64,000 bases of DNA from assembly GCF_001646655.1 (NCBI RefSeq), contig NZ_LPZN01000044.1, positions 1 to 64,000 of the forward strand, written 5' to 3'. Below the pieces are notes generated by a model, which saw only the letters and a program-made list of their open reading frames with translations, had not been told where the DNA came from and did not search any database. Every line of letters starts with the position of its first letter. Position 1 is the stretch's first letter. Shown here piece by piece: positions 9,228 to 18,751 of the stretch. The position numbers and the translations under genes were made by a program. Origin of the DNA: Rhodococcus gordoniae (lineage in GTDB: Bacteria > Actinomycetota > Actinomycetes > Mycobacteriales > Mycobacteriaceae).

Positions 9228-10643
9228 ATGACCGACACCGAACAGTCTTCTCAGCAGTTCCGTATCGAACGCGACACGATGGGCGAGGTCCAGGTTCCGG
9301 TCGACGCCTTGTGGCGCGCCCAGACGCAGCGCGCCGTGGAGAACTTCCCGATCTCGGGGCGCGGACTCGAACGCGCACAGATCCGCGCGCTCGGTCTGCT
9401 CAAGAGCGCCTGCGCCCGGGTGAACAAGGACCTGGGTCTGCTCGATCCGGAGAGGGCCGATGCGATCATCGCCGCCGCCGATGCGATCGCCGCCGGCGAA
9501 TACGACGACCAGTTCCCGATCGACGTCTTCCAGACCGGTTCGGGCACGAGTTCGAACATGAACACCAACGAGGTCATCGCCTCACTCGCCGCGAAGGCCG
9601 GGGTCACGGTCCACCCCAACGACGACGTGAACATGTCGCAGTCGTCGAACGACACTTTCCCCACCGCGACGCATGTCGCTGCGACCGAGGCGACGGTCAA
9701 GGACCTGATCCCTGCCCTCGAGCACCTGCACGGAGCCCTCGCCGGGAAGGCGAAGGAGTGGCGCACCGTCGTCAAGTCCGGCCGCACCCATCTGATGGAT
9801 GCGGTCCCGGTGACCCTGGGCCAGGAATTCGGTGGATACGCCCGTCAGATCGAGGCCGGGATCGAACGTCTGCGTGCGACACTCCCCCGCCTCGGCGAAC
9901 TGCCGATCGGTGGCACCGCGGTCGGCACGGGACTCAATGCGCCGGCGGATTTCGGTCCGCGCGTAGTGGCCGTGCTCGTCGAGACCACCGGACTCGAGGA
10001 TCTGCAGCGGGCCCGCGACAGCTTCGAGGCGCAGGCCGCACGTGACGCCCTGGTCGAGGTCTCCGGTGCGCTGCGCACCGTCGCCGTGTCGCTGACGAAG
10101 ATCGCCAACGACATCCGCTGGATGGGATCCGGTCCGCTCACCGGCCTGGCCGAGATCCGGCTCCCCGATCTGCAGCCCGGCAGCTCGATCATGCCGGGTA
10201 AGGTCAATCCCGTTCTCCCCGAAGCGGTTACCCAGGTCGCCGCGCAGGTCGTGGGCAACGACGCCACCGTGGCGTGGAGCGGTGCGGCGGGAGCCTTCGA
10301 ACTCAACGTCTACATTCCGGTCATGGCGCGGAACGTCCTCGAGTCGATTCGGCTGCTCGCCAACGTCTCCCGGCTGTTCGCCGATCGCTGCATCACCGGG
10401 CTGGTCGCGAACGTCGAACATCTGCGCACGCTGGCGAAGTCGTCGCCGTCGATCGTCACTCCCCTCAACTCGGCGATCGGCTACGAGGAGGCCGCGGCCG
10501 TCGCCAAGGAGGCTCTGAAGGAGAAGAAGACGATCCGTCAGGCCGTCGTGGACCGCGGCCTCGTCGGCGACCGTCTGAGCGAGGAGGAACTGGACCGTCG
10601 CCTCGACGTCCTGGCGATGACGCGGGTGGACGAGGAGTCCTGA
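9228..10643 (+). CDS. fumC: Class II fumarate hydratase
   Basis: FumC interconverts fumarate and malate in the TCA cycle. The fumarase/aspartase signature [11 protein letters not shown] is at residues 318-328. [14 protein letters not shown] is at 103-116, and the proton-relay histidine is H188 ([10 protein letters not shown]). The start at 9228, after a GGAGG site, gives 471 aa, the family length; the reading frame is open 50 codons further upstream without support. The glpX-fumC order matches Rv1099c-Rv1098c. Confidence 0.96.
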   Translation: MTDTEQSSQQFRIERDTMGEVQVPVDALWRAQTQRAVENFPISGRGLERAQIRALGLLKSACARVNKDLGLLDPERADAIIAAADAIAAGEYDDQFPIDVFQTGSGTSSNMNTNEVIASLAAKAGVTVHPNDDVNMSQSSNDTFPTATHVAATEATVKDLIPALEHLHGALAGKAKEWRTVVKSGRTHLMDAVPVTLGQEFGGYARQIEAGIERLRATLPRLGELPIGGTAVGTGLNAPADFGPRVVAVLVETTGLEDLQRARDSFEAQAARDALVEVSGALRTVAVSLTKIANDIRWMGSGPLTGLAEIRLPDLQPGSSIMPGKVNPVLPEAVTQVAAQVVGNDATVAWSGAAGAFELNVYIPVMARNVLESIRLLANVSRLFADRCITGLVANVEHLRTLAKSSPSIVTPLNSAIGYEEAAAVAKEALKEKKTIRQAVVDRGLVGDRLSEEELDRRLDVLAMTRVDEES

Positions 10644-10692
10644 CCCGCAGAGTTCCGACCGACCGTCCCCGTCTGCATTCGCTACGAATTCG

Positions 10693-10727
10693 GCCATCCG
10701 CTACAGCAACTTGCTGTAGCGGATGGC
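10693..10727. repeat. 35-bp palindromic element, copy A
   Basis: Perfect 17-bp arms (10693-10709 and 10711-10727; left arm GCCATCCGCTACAGCAA) surround a single C. The following bases (GAAGACGTGAGCGA) resemble those after a second copy at 47230. It lies between the convergent fumC and the LGFP lipoprotein gene and may also act as a terminator. The sharing of arm, centre and tail with the 47 kb copy indicates a dispersed element rather than a plain terminator. Confidence 0.7.
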
Positions 10728-10786
10728 GAAGACGTGAGCGAACAGCGAGGGGTCACCGACCCGAGCCGGTTGGTCCGGAAGTCACC

Positions 10787-11377
10787 TCACTCCTGGACCA
10801 CCTCGGTCCCGGCTCGGGGCGACCAGGTGATGTACCCGAACTGGAAGTTGCTCCTCGCACCGTCGGCGTTCTTTTCCTCGTCACTGATCGGGAAGCCCAG
10901 GTCGCCACCGGCACCGCCCGCGGCCTCCCAGGCCGTGCGGATCTCACCCCACACGATGTGGGAATCGGTATCGGGACTCCACGCGATGATGCCGCCCTCG
11001 AACTCCGCGACGTAGCCGTCGCCGACCTCCTCCTGCTCACCGGTCGCCGCACCGAGGGGGCTCGACGCACCACCGACCTCGTTGTACTTCTGCAGGATGG
11101 GTCCGCTGAGTTCGACCTGCTCACCGCCCGGACCGGGCACGGCGCTGGACTGATCCGCTGCGGGTTCCGAGGCCTCGGGCGAATCGTCGCCCTGTGTGAT
11201 CGATTCGACGGCGCTCTGCGCCCCGGACGCCACGCCCTCCGCGGCAGACTGGACCGCGCTGGTCGCGCTGCCCACCGTATCCTCCGCCGATTGGTCGTCG
11301 CTGCAGCCTGCGACGACCAGTCCGACCGCCGCCGCGGCCGCCACCAACGCCGCTCTGCGTCGGGGAATTCGCTTCAT
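10787..11377 (-). CDS. LGFP-repeat lipoprotein
   Basis: The 196-aa protein starts MKRIPRRRAALV, then a hydrophobic core and a lipobox VVAGC at about 21-25, so it is probably exported and lipidated. A Ser/Glu/Ala-rich linker leads to two C-terminal LGFP-type repeats (SPLGAATGEQEEV and DLGFPISDEEKNA, each followed by an aromatic FQFGYITWSP-like strand). LGFP modules occur in wall-associated proteins of mycolic-acid bacteria. The ATG at 11377 was chosen because it places the signal peptide at the N-terminus; the frame continues 57 codons upstream. Confidence 0.85.
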   Translation of the reverse strand: MKRIPRRRAALVAAAAAVGLVVAGCSDDQSAEDTVGSATSAVQSAAEGVASGAQSAVESITQGDDSPEASEPAADQSSAVPGPGGEQVELSGPILQKYNEVGGASSPLGAATGEQEEVGDGYVAEFEGGIIAWSPDTDSHIVWGEIRTAWEAAGGAGGDLGFPISDEEKNADGARSNFQFGYITWSPRAGTEVVQE

Positions 11378-11538
11378 CGGTTCGCTCCTGTCGCTGTGAG
11401 GACGGGTACCTGATGTCAGGGTGCCCGACTCGCCCGCGACACAACCCGGTTTCGGGCGATTCTGTGGCATGCGCGAATCCGGTTCCACCACCGGTCCGTG
11501 CCCGTTACCATGCGACGCAGCCGACGCCGAGGAGAGCG

Positions 11539-11961
11539 ATGAGCACACCGACCGCCACCGGACAGAACGCCGTCGCGACGGTGACCGACTTCCTGGAGGC
11601 GACGGCCGCGGAGGACATCGACCGCGCCGCCTCGCTGATCACCGACGACATCGCGTGGCACAACACCTGGCTCCCCACCATCCGCGGCGCTTCCCGGGTG
11701 CGGCAGATCCTCGCCGGTCTCGCACGACCTGCGGTGGGATTCGGTGTCGTCGTCCATCACATCGCGGCCGACGGCGACACCGTGCTCACCGAGCGCACCG
11801 ACATCCTGCGCTTCGGCCCGGTGCGCATCGAGTTCTGGGTGTGCGGCACCTTCGAGTTACGCGACGGACGGATCGCCGTGTGGGACGACCACTTCGACGT
11901 CCTCACCTTCCTCCGCGGCACCGCCGTGGGGGTACTGCGCGCCGTACTACGTCGTTCCTGA
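11539..11961 (+). CDS. Limonene-1,2-epoxide hydrolase-family protein
   Basis: A 140-aa NTF2-fold protein. The segment RTDILRF...FELRDGRIAVWDDHFD carries the spaced Arg, Asp and Asp of the limonene epoxide hydrolase catalytic pattern, so an epoxide-hydrolysing role on a small hydrophobic substrate is plausible. SnoaL-like proteins share the fold but usually lack this triad. The start is the ATG at 11539, after a GGAGAGCG site. The downstream CMD gene is only 69 bp away on the same strand. Confidence 0.7.
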   Translation: MSTPTATGQNAVATVTDFLEATAAEDIDRAASLITDDIAWHNTWLPTIRGASRVRQILAGLARPAVGFGVVVHHIAADGDTVLTERTDILRFGPVRIEFWVCGTFELRDGRIAVWDDHFDVLTFLRGTAVGVLRAVLRRS

Positions 11962-11988
11962 TCGTCGACGCCCGCATAGAATCCGTTC

Positions 11989-12009
11989 GTCACCGAACCG
12001 TTCGGTGAC
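11989..12009. promoter_or_regulatory. Operator-like palindrome before the CMD gene
   Basis: Two perfect 10-bp arms (GTCACCGAAC and GTTCGGTGAC) flank one central C, 21 bp before the downstream ATG. Length and symmetry suit a TetR- or MarR-type operator, though a short terminator for the upstream gene is also possible. No regulator gene is adjacent. Confidence 0.45.
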
Positions 12010-12030
12010 GGATCAGCAGGGAGCGATGAC

Positions 12031-12456
12031 ATGTCCGACGCCGAGCACACTCCGGGATTCACGACGGGTCTGGAGATCCGGCGCGAAGTGATGGGTGACG
12101 ACTTCGTCGAGCGAGCGTTCGAACGCTCCCGCGGCACCGACTCCGAGGCGATGCAGGAATTCGTCACCGAACATGCCTGGGGTGCCGTGTGGTCGCGCCC
12201 CGGTCTCGACCGGCGCAGCCGCAGCCTGCTCAACCTCGGCATGCTCATCGCGTTGCGTGCCGAGAACGAGTTGCGCGGCCATGTCCGCGGAGCGCTGCGC
12301 AACGGGCTCGGCCGCGCGGAGATCGTCGAATCCGTCATCCACTGCTCGGCGTACTGCGGTGCCCCCGCCGGACTCGCCGCGATGCGCGTGGTCCAGGAAG
12401 TCCTCGAGGCCGAACTCGGCCCCCTCTCCGAGAAGACCGCCTCCGACGAGGCCTGA
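12031..12456 (+). CDS. Carboxymuconolactone decarboxylase family protein
   Basis: The 141-aa protein has the all-helical CMD/PcaC pattern: LDRRSRSLLNLGMLIAL, RGHVRGALRNG and the cysteine-bearing VIHCSAYCGAPAG. PcaC proteins decarboxylate 4-carboxymuconolactone in protocatechuate breakdown. No other pca gene is nearby, so a stand-alone CMD or related detoxifying enzyme is equally possible. The start is an ATG after a GGGAGCG site. The palindrome at 11989-12009 suggests local regulation. Confidence 0.75.
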   Translation: MSDAEHTPGFTTGLEIRREVMGDDFVERAFERSRGTDSEAMQEFVTEHAWGAVWSRPGLDRRSRSLLNLGMLIALRAENELRGHVRGALRNGLGRAEIVESVIHCSAYCGAPAGLAAMRVVQEVLEAELGPLSEKTASDEA

Positions 12457-12511
12457 CGACGACGGCGCGCCCGGCGGGATGCCGGACGCGCCGTTCGATC
12501 GCGCTCGGGGT

Positions 12512-13864
12512 TCAGGCGCCCGGAGCGAACTCCTCGAGCATCTCCGTCACCAGCGCCGCGATCGGCGAGCGCTCACTGCGCGTGAGCGTGACGTGTGCGA
12601 ACAACGGATGCCCCTTGAGTTTCTCGATGACCGCCGCGACACCGTCGTGCCGGCCGACACGCAGGTTGTCGCGCTGGGCGACGTCGTGGGTGAGCACGAC
12701 GCGCGATCCCGCACCGAGCCGCGACAGGACGGTGAGCAGCACGTTGCGTTCGAGCGATTGCGCCTCGTCGACGACGACGAACGAATCGTGCAGCGACCGG
12801 CCACGAATGTGCGTGAGCGGCAGCACTTCCAGCATTCCGCGGCTGAGCACCTCTTCGAGCACCGCCGGACTGGCGAGTCCTTCGAGGGTGTCGAAGACCG
12901 CCTGGCCCCACGGATTCATCTTCTCGGCCTCCGTACCCGGAAGATAGCCGAGTTCCTGCCCGCCGACCGCGTAGAGCGGCCGGAAGACCACCACCTTGCG
13001 GTGGGTTCGTCTTTCCAGGACGGCTTCGAGTCCGGCCGTCAGTGCCAGCGCGGACTTTCCGGTTCCGGCCTTGCCGCCGAGGGAGACGATGCCGACGGAT
13101 TCGTCGAGCAGCAGGTCGAGGGCGACGCGCTGTTCGGCGGAGCGTCCGTGCAGTCCGAACGCCTCCCGGTCGCCGCGGACGAGCTGCACCCGCTTGTCGG
13201 CGGTGACCCGGCCGAGTGCGCTGGAGGAACCGCCGAGGAGCCTGATCCCCGTGTGGCACGGCAGATCCCGAGCGTCGTCGATGTCGACGATGCCCTCGGA
13301 GAACATCTCGTCGATGAGCTCCCGATCGACCTCGAGTTCGGTCATGCCCGTCCATCCCGAGATCACCACGTCCTGGGCGTGGTACTCGTCGGCGTCGAGG
13401 CCGACGGCCCCGGCCTTGACGCGTAACGGGATGTCCTTGCTGACGAGCACCACGTCGCGTCCCTCGGTGGCCAGGTTCAGGGCGCACGCGAGGATGCGGG
13501 AGTCGTTGGTGTCGGTGCGGAATCCGGCGGGCAGGACCATCGGATCGGTGTGGTTGAGCTCCACGTGCAGGGTGCCCCCCTCGTCCCCGATGGGGATGGG
13601 CTGATCGAGGCGTCCGTGCCGCTGCCGCAGGTCGTCGAGCAGCCGGAGGGATTCGCGGGCGAACCAGCCGAGTTCGTGGTGGTGCCGCTTGCCTTCGAGT
13701 TCGCCGATCACCACCAGCGGAAGGACGACTTCGTGCTCGGCGAACCTGGTGACCGCCCAAGGGTCGGAGAGCAACACAGAAGTGTCCAGCACGTAGGTGC
13801 GTACAGCGGGTTCTTTCGCAGCGGCAGGACCGGAACGGGTGGGGACGGAGCGTGTTGCGTTCAC
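12512..13864 (-). CDS. phoH: PIN-domain PhoH family ATPase (PhoH2)
   Basis: PhoH2 proteins couple a PIN RNase domain to a PhoH helicase-type ATPase. The PIN domain spans about residues 22-160 with acidic residues in YVLDTS (D27), GELEG (E55) and DTNDSR. The PhoH domain has Walker [10 protein letters not shown] (263-271) and Walker B VVVDEAQ (363-369). A GTG at 13864 with GAGGAG 7 nt upstream is preferred to a longer frame with no ribosome site. That start gives 450 aa, near the length of mycobacterial PhoH2. Confidence 0.92.
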   Translation of the reverse strand: MNATRSVPTRSGPAAAKEPAVRTYVLDTSVLLSDPWAVTRFAEHEVVLPLVVIGELEGKRHHHELGWFARESLRLLDDLRQRHGRLDQPIPIGDEGGTLHVELNHTDPMVLPAGFRTDTNDSRILACALNLATEGRDVVLVSKDIPLRVKAGAVGLDADEYHAQDVVISGWTGMTELEVDRELIDEMFSEGIVDIDDARDLPCHTGIRLLGGSSSALGRVTADKRVQLVRGDREAFGLHGRSAEQRVALDLLLDESVGIVSLGGKAGTGKSALALTAGLEAVLERRTHRKVVVFRPLYAVGGQELGYLPGTEAEKMNPWGQAVFDTLEGLASPAVLEEVLSRGMLEVLPLTHIRGRSLHDSFVVVDEAQSLERNVLLTVLSRLGAGSRVVLTHDVAQRDNLRVGRHDGVAAVIEKLKGHPLFAHVTLTRSERSPIAALVTEMLEEFAPGA

Positions 13865-14199
13865 GTGGGGCTCCTCGGCCCGGACGGCACCGTCCGGACG
13901 TATTCGGTGGGCCGGTGGGTCCCCGGTGTCGTCACGACCACGGAGGCCCGGTGCCGGCCCCCTCGTTCGGACTGTGTCAGCCACACGATCAGGGACCTCC
14001 CGTGTAGTCGGCACCTGCGCCGCCTACACCCCAGACGCTAACGCCGATCCGGACGATTCGCTCGCTGGTGGAGTATGCGTGTCGGTGAAGTTTCCGTAAA
14101 CGTCGTCTCGGGAGTGTTCGTGCGCCTCAGAGGTATGCACGAACGTCGTCGATCCGACCCCGCTCGCCGGGGTCGGATCCGCCGAAATCCGGATTCGGG
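13865..14199. other. 335-bp intergenic region upstream of phoH
   Basis: No coding frame is convincing here. It holds the phoH promoter region, an inverted repeat GTTCGTGC / GCACGAAC (14116-14123 and 14137-14144, 13 bp apart), and the isochorismatase terminator at 14151-14179. Confidence 0.6.
14151..14179 (-). terminator. Terminator stem after the isochorismatase gene
   Basis: Perfect 12-bp arms, GATCCGACCCCG (14151-14162) and its complement (14168-14179), enclose a 5-nt loop. The stem lies 20 bp beyond the stop of the minus-strand isochorismatase gene. Confidence 0.75.
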
Positions 14200-14886
14200 T
14201 CAGCGCAGCGACGCGGTGAGTTCTTCGGCCTCGCGGTCGCGGCAGCGCGCCGACGCGACGATCGATTCGATCAGTGCGTTCGTGGTCTCGACGCGGCCGA
14301 CCCGCTTCGCGACGTACTGCAGCGCCGTGAGGTGCTCGTCGCGGGAGAAGTCGGCGGTGGCGTCGAGGGCCATGAACGGTGCCACGTCGCTCATGAAGGC
14401 GTCGGCGGCGCTGAGCATGCAGCCCATGTGGGCGTAGACACCGGTGACGATCAGCTGGTCGCGGCCGTTGTGCGCGAGCAGCTGACGGAAATCGGTGCGC
14501 TGGAACGCCGAGTACCGCCACTTGGTGACCTGGATGTCGTCCGGGCCGGGGGTGAGTTCGTCGATGACCTCGGTGTCGCGACCGGTGCTCAGGCCGACGC
14601 CCCAGAAGTCGGCGAGGATGCCGCGACGCGACGGATGCTGGTCGCCGGGCTGCATGGTGTAGACGACGGGGATACCGGCGGCCAGGCACGCTTCGCGGAG
14701 GCGGACGATGTTGGGTACCACGGTCGCGAGCGGCTCGGCGTCGCACCGGTAGGCGTCGATGAAGTACTTCTGCATGTCGTGGACGAGCAGTGCGCAGCGG
14801 GACGCATCGAGCGTCCAGTCCACCCGAGCAGCGGGAATCTCGTCGCCGGTGGGCAACTCGTACGGATCGATGCTCGGGATGGCCAT
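14200..14886 (-). CDS. Isochorismatase (EntB/DhbB N-domain type)
   Basis: The 228-aa enzyme is predicted to cleave isochorismate to 2,3-dihydro-2,3-dihydroxybenzoate and pyruvate, a step in catechol siderophore synthesis. D37 (HDMQKYF) and K122 (TKWRYSAF) are in place. The usual cysteine of the wider hydrolase family is replaced by Gly in VYAHMGCM, the signature of true EntB/PhzD-type isochorismatases, and FSRDEHL follows. It lacks the aryl-carrier domain of EntB. A candidate IdeR iron box lies 52 bp upstream. No other siderophore gene is in the window. Confidence 0.85.
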   Translation of the reverse strand: MAIPSIDPYELPTGDEIPAARVDWTLDASRCALLVHDMQKYFIDAYRCDAEPLATVVPNIVRLREACLAAGIPVVYTMQPGDQHPSRRGILADFWGVGLSTGRDTEVIDELTPGPDDIQVTKWRYSAFQRTDFRQLLAHNGRDQLIVTGVYAHMGCMLSAADAFMSDVAPFMALDATADFSRDEHLTALQYVAKRVGRVETTNALIESIVASARCRDREAEELTASLR

Positions 14887-14937
14887 GCGACTTCCTTCTG
14901 CTGGTCGGGGTGCACGTGCGACGGCCGACGATGTCGG

Positions 14938-14956
14938 CATGCGTAGGCTACCCTAA
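14938..14956. promoter_or_regulatory. Partial IdeR/DtxR iron box
   Basis: AGGCTACCCTAA (14945-14956) matches 11 of 12 bases of the second part of the 19-bp IdeR consensus. The other part fits poorly, so the whole site scores about 13 of 19. It lies 52-70 bp upstream of the isochorismatase ATG, where a repressor would block the promoter. Confidence 0.45.
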
Positions 14957-14995
14957 CCAACTCGCGCGGTGGGATGCGTCCCGTCCCGGATACGC

Positions 14996-15030
14996 GACCG
15001 GCCCGCACCGAAGGTCGGTGCGGGCCGGTC
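14996..15030 (-). terminator. glyA terminator
   Basis: Perfect 15-bp arms (GACCGGCCCGCACCG at 14996-15010 and its complement at 15016-15030) enclose a 5-nt loop, AAGGT. The stem starts 19 bp after the glyA stop on the minus strand. Confidence 0.85.
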
Positions 15031-15048
15031 GGCGACAGGAGGAAACCG

Positions 15049-16344
15049 TCAGATCAGACGCCAGTCCTCGAGGCCCTCGTACAGCGGCACGGACTGTGCC
15101 AGGGCGCTCACGCGGGTGCGCAGCGACTCGGCGTCGGCGCCACCGATGAGCGTCTGCGCGATGATCTCGGCGACCTCGGTGAACTGTTCGTCGCCGAAAC
15201 CGCGGGTCGCGAGCGCCGGAGTGCCGATGCGCAGGCCCGAGGTGACCATCGGGGGCCGCGGGTCGAACGGCACGGCGTTGCGGTTGACGGTGATGCCGAC
15301 CTCGTGGAGCGCGTCCTCACCCTGCTGGCCGTCGAGCTGCGAGTTGCGCAGGTCGACCAGGACCAGGTGCACGTCGGTGCCGCCGGTGAGCACCGAGATG
15401 CCCTTGTCGGCGACATCGGACTGCGACAGGCGCTCGGCGATGATCCGGGCACCGGACAGGGTGCGCTGCTGACGGTCCTTGAACTCGTCGCCGGCGGCGA
15501 TCTTCAGCGCCACGGCCTTCGCAGCGATGGCGTGCATCAGCGGTCCGCCCTGCTGACCGGGGAAGACAGCCGAGTTGATCTTCTTCGCCCACTCCTGCTT
15601 GGCGAGGATCAGGCCGGAACGCGGACCACCGAGGGTCTTGTGCACAGTGGTGGAGACGACGTCGGCATAGGGCACGGGCGAGGGGTGCAACCCCGCGGCG
15701 ACCAGGCCGGCGAAGTGCGCCATGTCGACCCACAGGTACGCACCGACCTCGTCGGCAATGGAGCGGAAGGCCGCGAAGTCCTCGTGACGCGGGTAGGCGG
15801 ACCAGCCGGCGACGATGACCTTCGGCTTCTCGCGCACGGCGATGTCGCGGACCTCGTCCATGTCGATACGGTGGTCGTCCTTGCTGACCCCGTAGGACGC
15901 GACGTCGTACAGCTTGCCGGAGAAGTTGAGCTTCATGCCGTGCGTGAGGTGGCCGCCGTGCGCGAGGTCGAGGCCGAGCAGCTTCTCGCCGGGCGTCATC
16001 AGCGCCATGAGCACCGCGGCGTTCGCCTGCGCGCCCGAGTGCGGCTGGACGTTCGCGAACTCGGCGCCGAACAGCTCCTTGGCGCGGTTACGGGCGAGGT
16101 CCTCGACGATGTCGACGTTCTCGCAGCCGCCGTAGTAGCGGCGGCCGGGGTAACCCTCGGCGTACTTGTTGGTCAGGACGCTGCCCTGGGCCTGCAGCAC
16201 GGCGCGCGGCACGAAGTTCTCCGACGCGATCATCTCGAGCGTGTCGCGCTGACGCGACAACTCGCCGGCCATGGCCTCGGCGACCTCCGGGTCGAGGTCG
16301 TTCAGTGCGGCAGTGTTCACGTCGGCGCCGGGCGCAGCGGTCAT
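15049..16344 (-). CDS. glyA: Serine hydroxymethyltransferase
   Basis: GlyA is the PLP enzyme that converts serine to glycine and charges tetrahydrofolate with a one-carbon unit. The PLP lysine is K236 in [42 protein letters not shown] and [15 protein letters not shown] are intact. Length is 431 aa with an ATG start at 16344. Downstream lies a strong terminator, so it is probably monocistronic. The phoH-glyA-coaA neighbourhood matches the Rv1092c-Rv1095 region. Confidence 0.97.
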   Translation of the reverse strand: MTAAPGADVNTAALNDLDPEVAEAMAGELSRQRDTLEMIASENFVPRAVLQAQGSVLTNKYAEGYPGRRYYGGCENVDIVEDLARNRAKELFGAEFANVQPHSGAQANAAVLMALMTPGEKLLGLDLAHGGHLTHGMKLNFSGKLYDVASYGVSKDDHRIDMDEVRDIAVREKPKVIVAGWSAYPRHEDFAAFRSIADEVGAYLWVDMAHFAGLVAAGLHPSPVPYADVVSTTVHKTLGGPRSGLILAKQEWAKKINSAVFPGQQGGPLMHAIAAKAVALKIAAGDEFKDRQQRTLSGARIIAERLSQSDVADKGISVLTGGTDVHLVLVDLRNSQLDGQQGEDALHEVGITVNRNAVPFDPRPPMVTSGLRIGTPALATRGFGDEQFTEVAEIIAQTLIGGADAESLRTRVSALAQSVPLYEGLEDWRLI

Positions 16345-16439
16345 CGAGATCTCTCCAAGCAGAGGGCGTCAGGGATACGACCTCCAGTCTACGAAGGCCG
16401 TCCACCGCCCCGGTAGCCGGTACCCGACCGACCTGCGGT

Positions 16440-17630
16440 TCACCGCAGGCTGCTGGGCACCAAGGGTTCGTCGAGCAGGCGCCGGAACCGTTCGGCACGC
16501 TCGGCTCCGACCGGAACCTGCCCGAGCCAGCCGCCGAGAAGCCGGTAGCCCTCGACGTAGGTGCTGATGTAGGCGCGCCACAACGGTGACGACAGGAACC
16601 GCAGCGACTGCCGGGCACGTTCGGGGCTCGACAGCGACCAGCGCTGCAGGAATTCGACCACGTCGTCGTGACTGCGCCCGCGGTCGTGGAGCAGCAACGC
16701 GGCGTCCTGACGCACCGGCAGCAACTGCTCGGACGCCTCGGCCAGTTCCTCGGCGAGTTCGCCGTCGAAGCGGAGCCCGAGATCGGCGTAGATCTCCTGC
16801 GCCCACTTCCCCCAGCCCGGGCCGACGATCGCTTCGAGCGCGAGATCGGCGAGGCCTTCGGCCATGAGGCACTGCGGGGTGTTGACGAGGAACAGCGTCT
16901 GCTCGGCCTGCCCGGCGGCGACGAGACCGGCCTCCTTGCGGCAATGCTCGGTGTGGTGCCCCGGATACGCCTCGTGCGCGATCAGCCGCGGCAGGTGCGC
17001 CATGGTCTGTTCGAGATCGGAGTTGATCGCGACCCGCGAACGGTAGTCACCGAGGTAGTAGTTGAAACCCGACCACGGCTTGTCGCCGACGACCTCGTAC
17101 TCGACACGTTCGGTATCGGGCAGCGGGTAGACCGCCCGCACCTTCTCGCGCAGCGCGCCCGAGAACGCCTCGACGCAGTCGGCGAGGCGATCCGCAGGGA
17201 TCACCTCGGACTTGCGGTGGGCCTGCATCCGCTCGGTGAGCGAACCCGGGCCGGGAAGCAGCGCATCGAGGCGACGGTGCGCGTCGCGGTAGGTGTCCTC
17301 GTCGCCGGGAGCGATGCGCACGTCGAAGTACGCCTCGACCTCGTCGACGAAACCGATCTCCTCCCCTGCGAACTTGCGGGCCGAGCAGTCGAGTGCGCGC
17401 AGATGCACGTCGAGGAAGCGGGTGCGCTCGTCGGACAGACCCGCACCGCGCAGTTCGTCCCGCAGGCGCCGCGCGATGTGCGATAGATCACGGGGATCGG
17501 GAGCCGGAGCGTTCTCGACCTTCCGCCGCAGCGCGGGATCGCCGGTGTAGGCGTCGACGAATCCTTCCTCGAGCCTGTCGAAAGCCAGACCCAGCAGCAG
17601 ATATTCGTTCACGAAGTCGTCGGCTCCCAT
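16440..17630 (-). CDS. DUF885 family metal-binding protein
   Basis: The 396-aa protein starts [20 protein letters not shown]; the reading frame runs 124 codons further upstream but that part is low-complexity antisense-like sequence. It carries the DUF885 histidine motif [11 protein letters not shown], a zinc-hydrolase-like site, and the paired segment [14 protein letters not shown]. Members are predicted peptidases or hydrolases with unknown substrates. It is divergent from coaA with 151 bp between. No signal peptide is seen, so it is probably cytoplasmic. Confidence 0.8.
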   Translation of the reverse strand: MGADDFVNEYLLLGLAFDRLEEGFVDAYTGDPALRRKVENAPAPDPRDLSHIARRLRDELRGAGLSDERTRFLDVHLRALDCSARKFAGEEIGFVDEVEAYFDVRIAPGDEDTYRDAHRRLDALLPGPGSLTERMQAHRKSEVIPADRLADCVEAFSGALREKVRAVYPLPDTERVEYEVVGDKPWSGFNYYLGDYRSRVAINSDLEQTMAHLPRLIAHEAYPGHHTEHCRKEAGLVAAGQAEQTLFLVNTPQCLMAEGLADLALEAIVGPGWGKWAQEIYADLGLRFDGELAEELAEASEQLLPVRQDAALLLHDRGRSHDDVVEFLQRWSLSSPERARQSLRFLSSPLWRAYISTYVEGYRLLGGWLGQVPVGAERAERFRRLLDEPLVPSSLR

Positions 17631-17781
17631 ACCGGCCGAGCCTAGTCTCTCGTCGGCGGCCCGACACGGGAGAACTTGCCGGAGTGGGGACCCCGACGCG
17701 GCATCACCGTGTGTCAGCGAGCACAATCCGTTACATGGACATGCAACGCCGCATCCACCGCGCCGCCGGGAAGCCGTGCCG

Positions 17782-18714
17782 ATGGCTCGTCTGAACGAAC
17801 CGAGCCCGTACATCGAGTTCGACCGCAAGCAGTGGCGGACGCTGCGGAAGTCGACTCCCCTCGTCCTCACCGAGGACGAACTGGTCGGGCTTCGGGGCCT
17901 GGGCGAGCAGATCGACCTCGCGGAGGTCGCGGAGGTGTATCTGCCCCTCGCCCGGTTGATCCACCTGCAGGTCGCGGCCAGGCAGCGGTTGTTCGCGGCC
18001 ACGGCGACCTTCCTCGGGGAGAAGCATCCCGATCAGCAGGTGCCGTTCGTGATCGGCGTGGCCGGCTCGGTGGCTGTCGGTAAGTCCACGACGGCCCGTG
18101 TGCTGCAGGCGCTGCTGGCACGGTGGGACCATCACCCCCGGGTGGATCTCGTGACCACCGACGGCTTCCTCTACTCCACCAAGGAATTGGTGCGGCGCAA
18201 CATCATGCATCGCAAGGGCTTTCCCGAGAGCTACGATCGGCGCAAGCTGCTGCGGTTCGTCACCGAGGTCAAGTCCGGCGCGAAAGAGGTTGCGGCGCCG
18301 ATCTACTCACACATCTCGTACGACATCATCCCGGGGCAGTACCACATCGTCCGTCAGCCGGACATCCTCATCATCGAGGGCCTGAACGTGTTGCAGACCG
18401 GGCCACGGTTGATGGTCTCCGACCTGTTCGACTTCTCGATCTACGTCGACGCGCGGATCGAGGACATCGAGAAGTGGTACGTGGAGCGCTTTCTCGCGCT
18501 GCGTAATACGTCCTTCGCCGATCCGGAGGCGCACTTCCACCACTACGCGAACCTGTCGGACCGGGACGCGATGAGTGCCGCGAAGGAGATCTGGCACTCG
18601 ATCAACCTGCCGAACCTGGTGGAGAACATCCTGCCGACACGGCCGCGCGCGACCCTGGTCCTGCGCAAGGACTCGGATCACGCCATCAACCGGCTCCGGT
18701 TGCGCAAGCTCTGA
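17782..18714 (+). CDS. coaA: Pantothenate kinase, type I
   Basis: CoaA phosphorylates pantothenate in the first step of coenzyme A synthesis. The P-loop is [12 protein letters not shown] (92-103). [22 protein letters not shown] and [12 protein letters not shown] are the kinase signatures. Start ATG 17782 ([10 protein letters not shown]) aligns with the mycobacterial N-terminus; an in-frame GTG lies two codons upstream. Length is 310 aa. The gene ends 38 bp from the convergent uppS. Confidence 0.96.
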   Translation: MARLNEPSPYIEFDRKQWRTLRKSTPLVLTEDELVGLRGLGEQIDLAEVAEVYLPLARLIHLQVAARQRLFAATATFLGEKHPDQQVPFVIGVAGSVAVGKSTTARVLQALLARWDHHPRVDLVTTDGFLYSTKELVRRNIMHRKGFPESYDRRKLLRFVTEVKSGAKEVAAPIYSHISYDIIPGQYHIVRQPDILIIEGLNVLQTGPRLMVSDLFDFSIYVDARIEDIEKWYVERFLALRNTSFADPEAHFHHYANLSDRDAMSAAKEIWHSINLPNLVENILPTRPRATLVLRKDSDHAINRLRLRKL

Positions 18715-18733
18715 AGCGGCCCGCCGTTCCGCG

Positions 18734-18751
18734 CCGGACCGGGCAGTCCGG
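18734..18751. terminator. Short hairpin between coaA and uppS
   Basis: CCGGAC (18734-18739) pairs with GTCCGG (18746-18751) over a 6-nt loop, with a further GCGCC/GGCGC closing pair outside it. It fills the gap between convergent coaA and uppS and could weakly terminate both. Confidence 0.45.

Noticed and set aside
12112-12127. Perfect palindrome GAGCGTTCGAACGCTC resembling an SOS box
   Set aside because: It lies inside the carboxymuconolactone-decarboxylase-type coding sequence, far from any start codon, and is explained by Glu-Arg-Ala-Phe-Glu-Arg-Ser codons.
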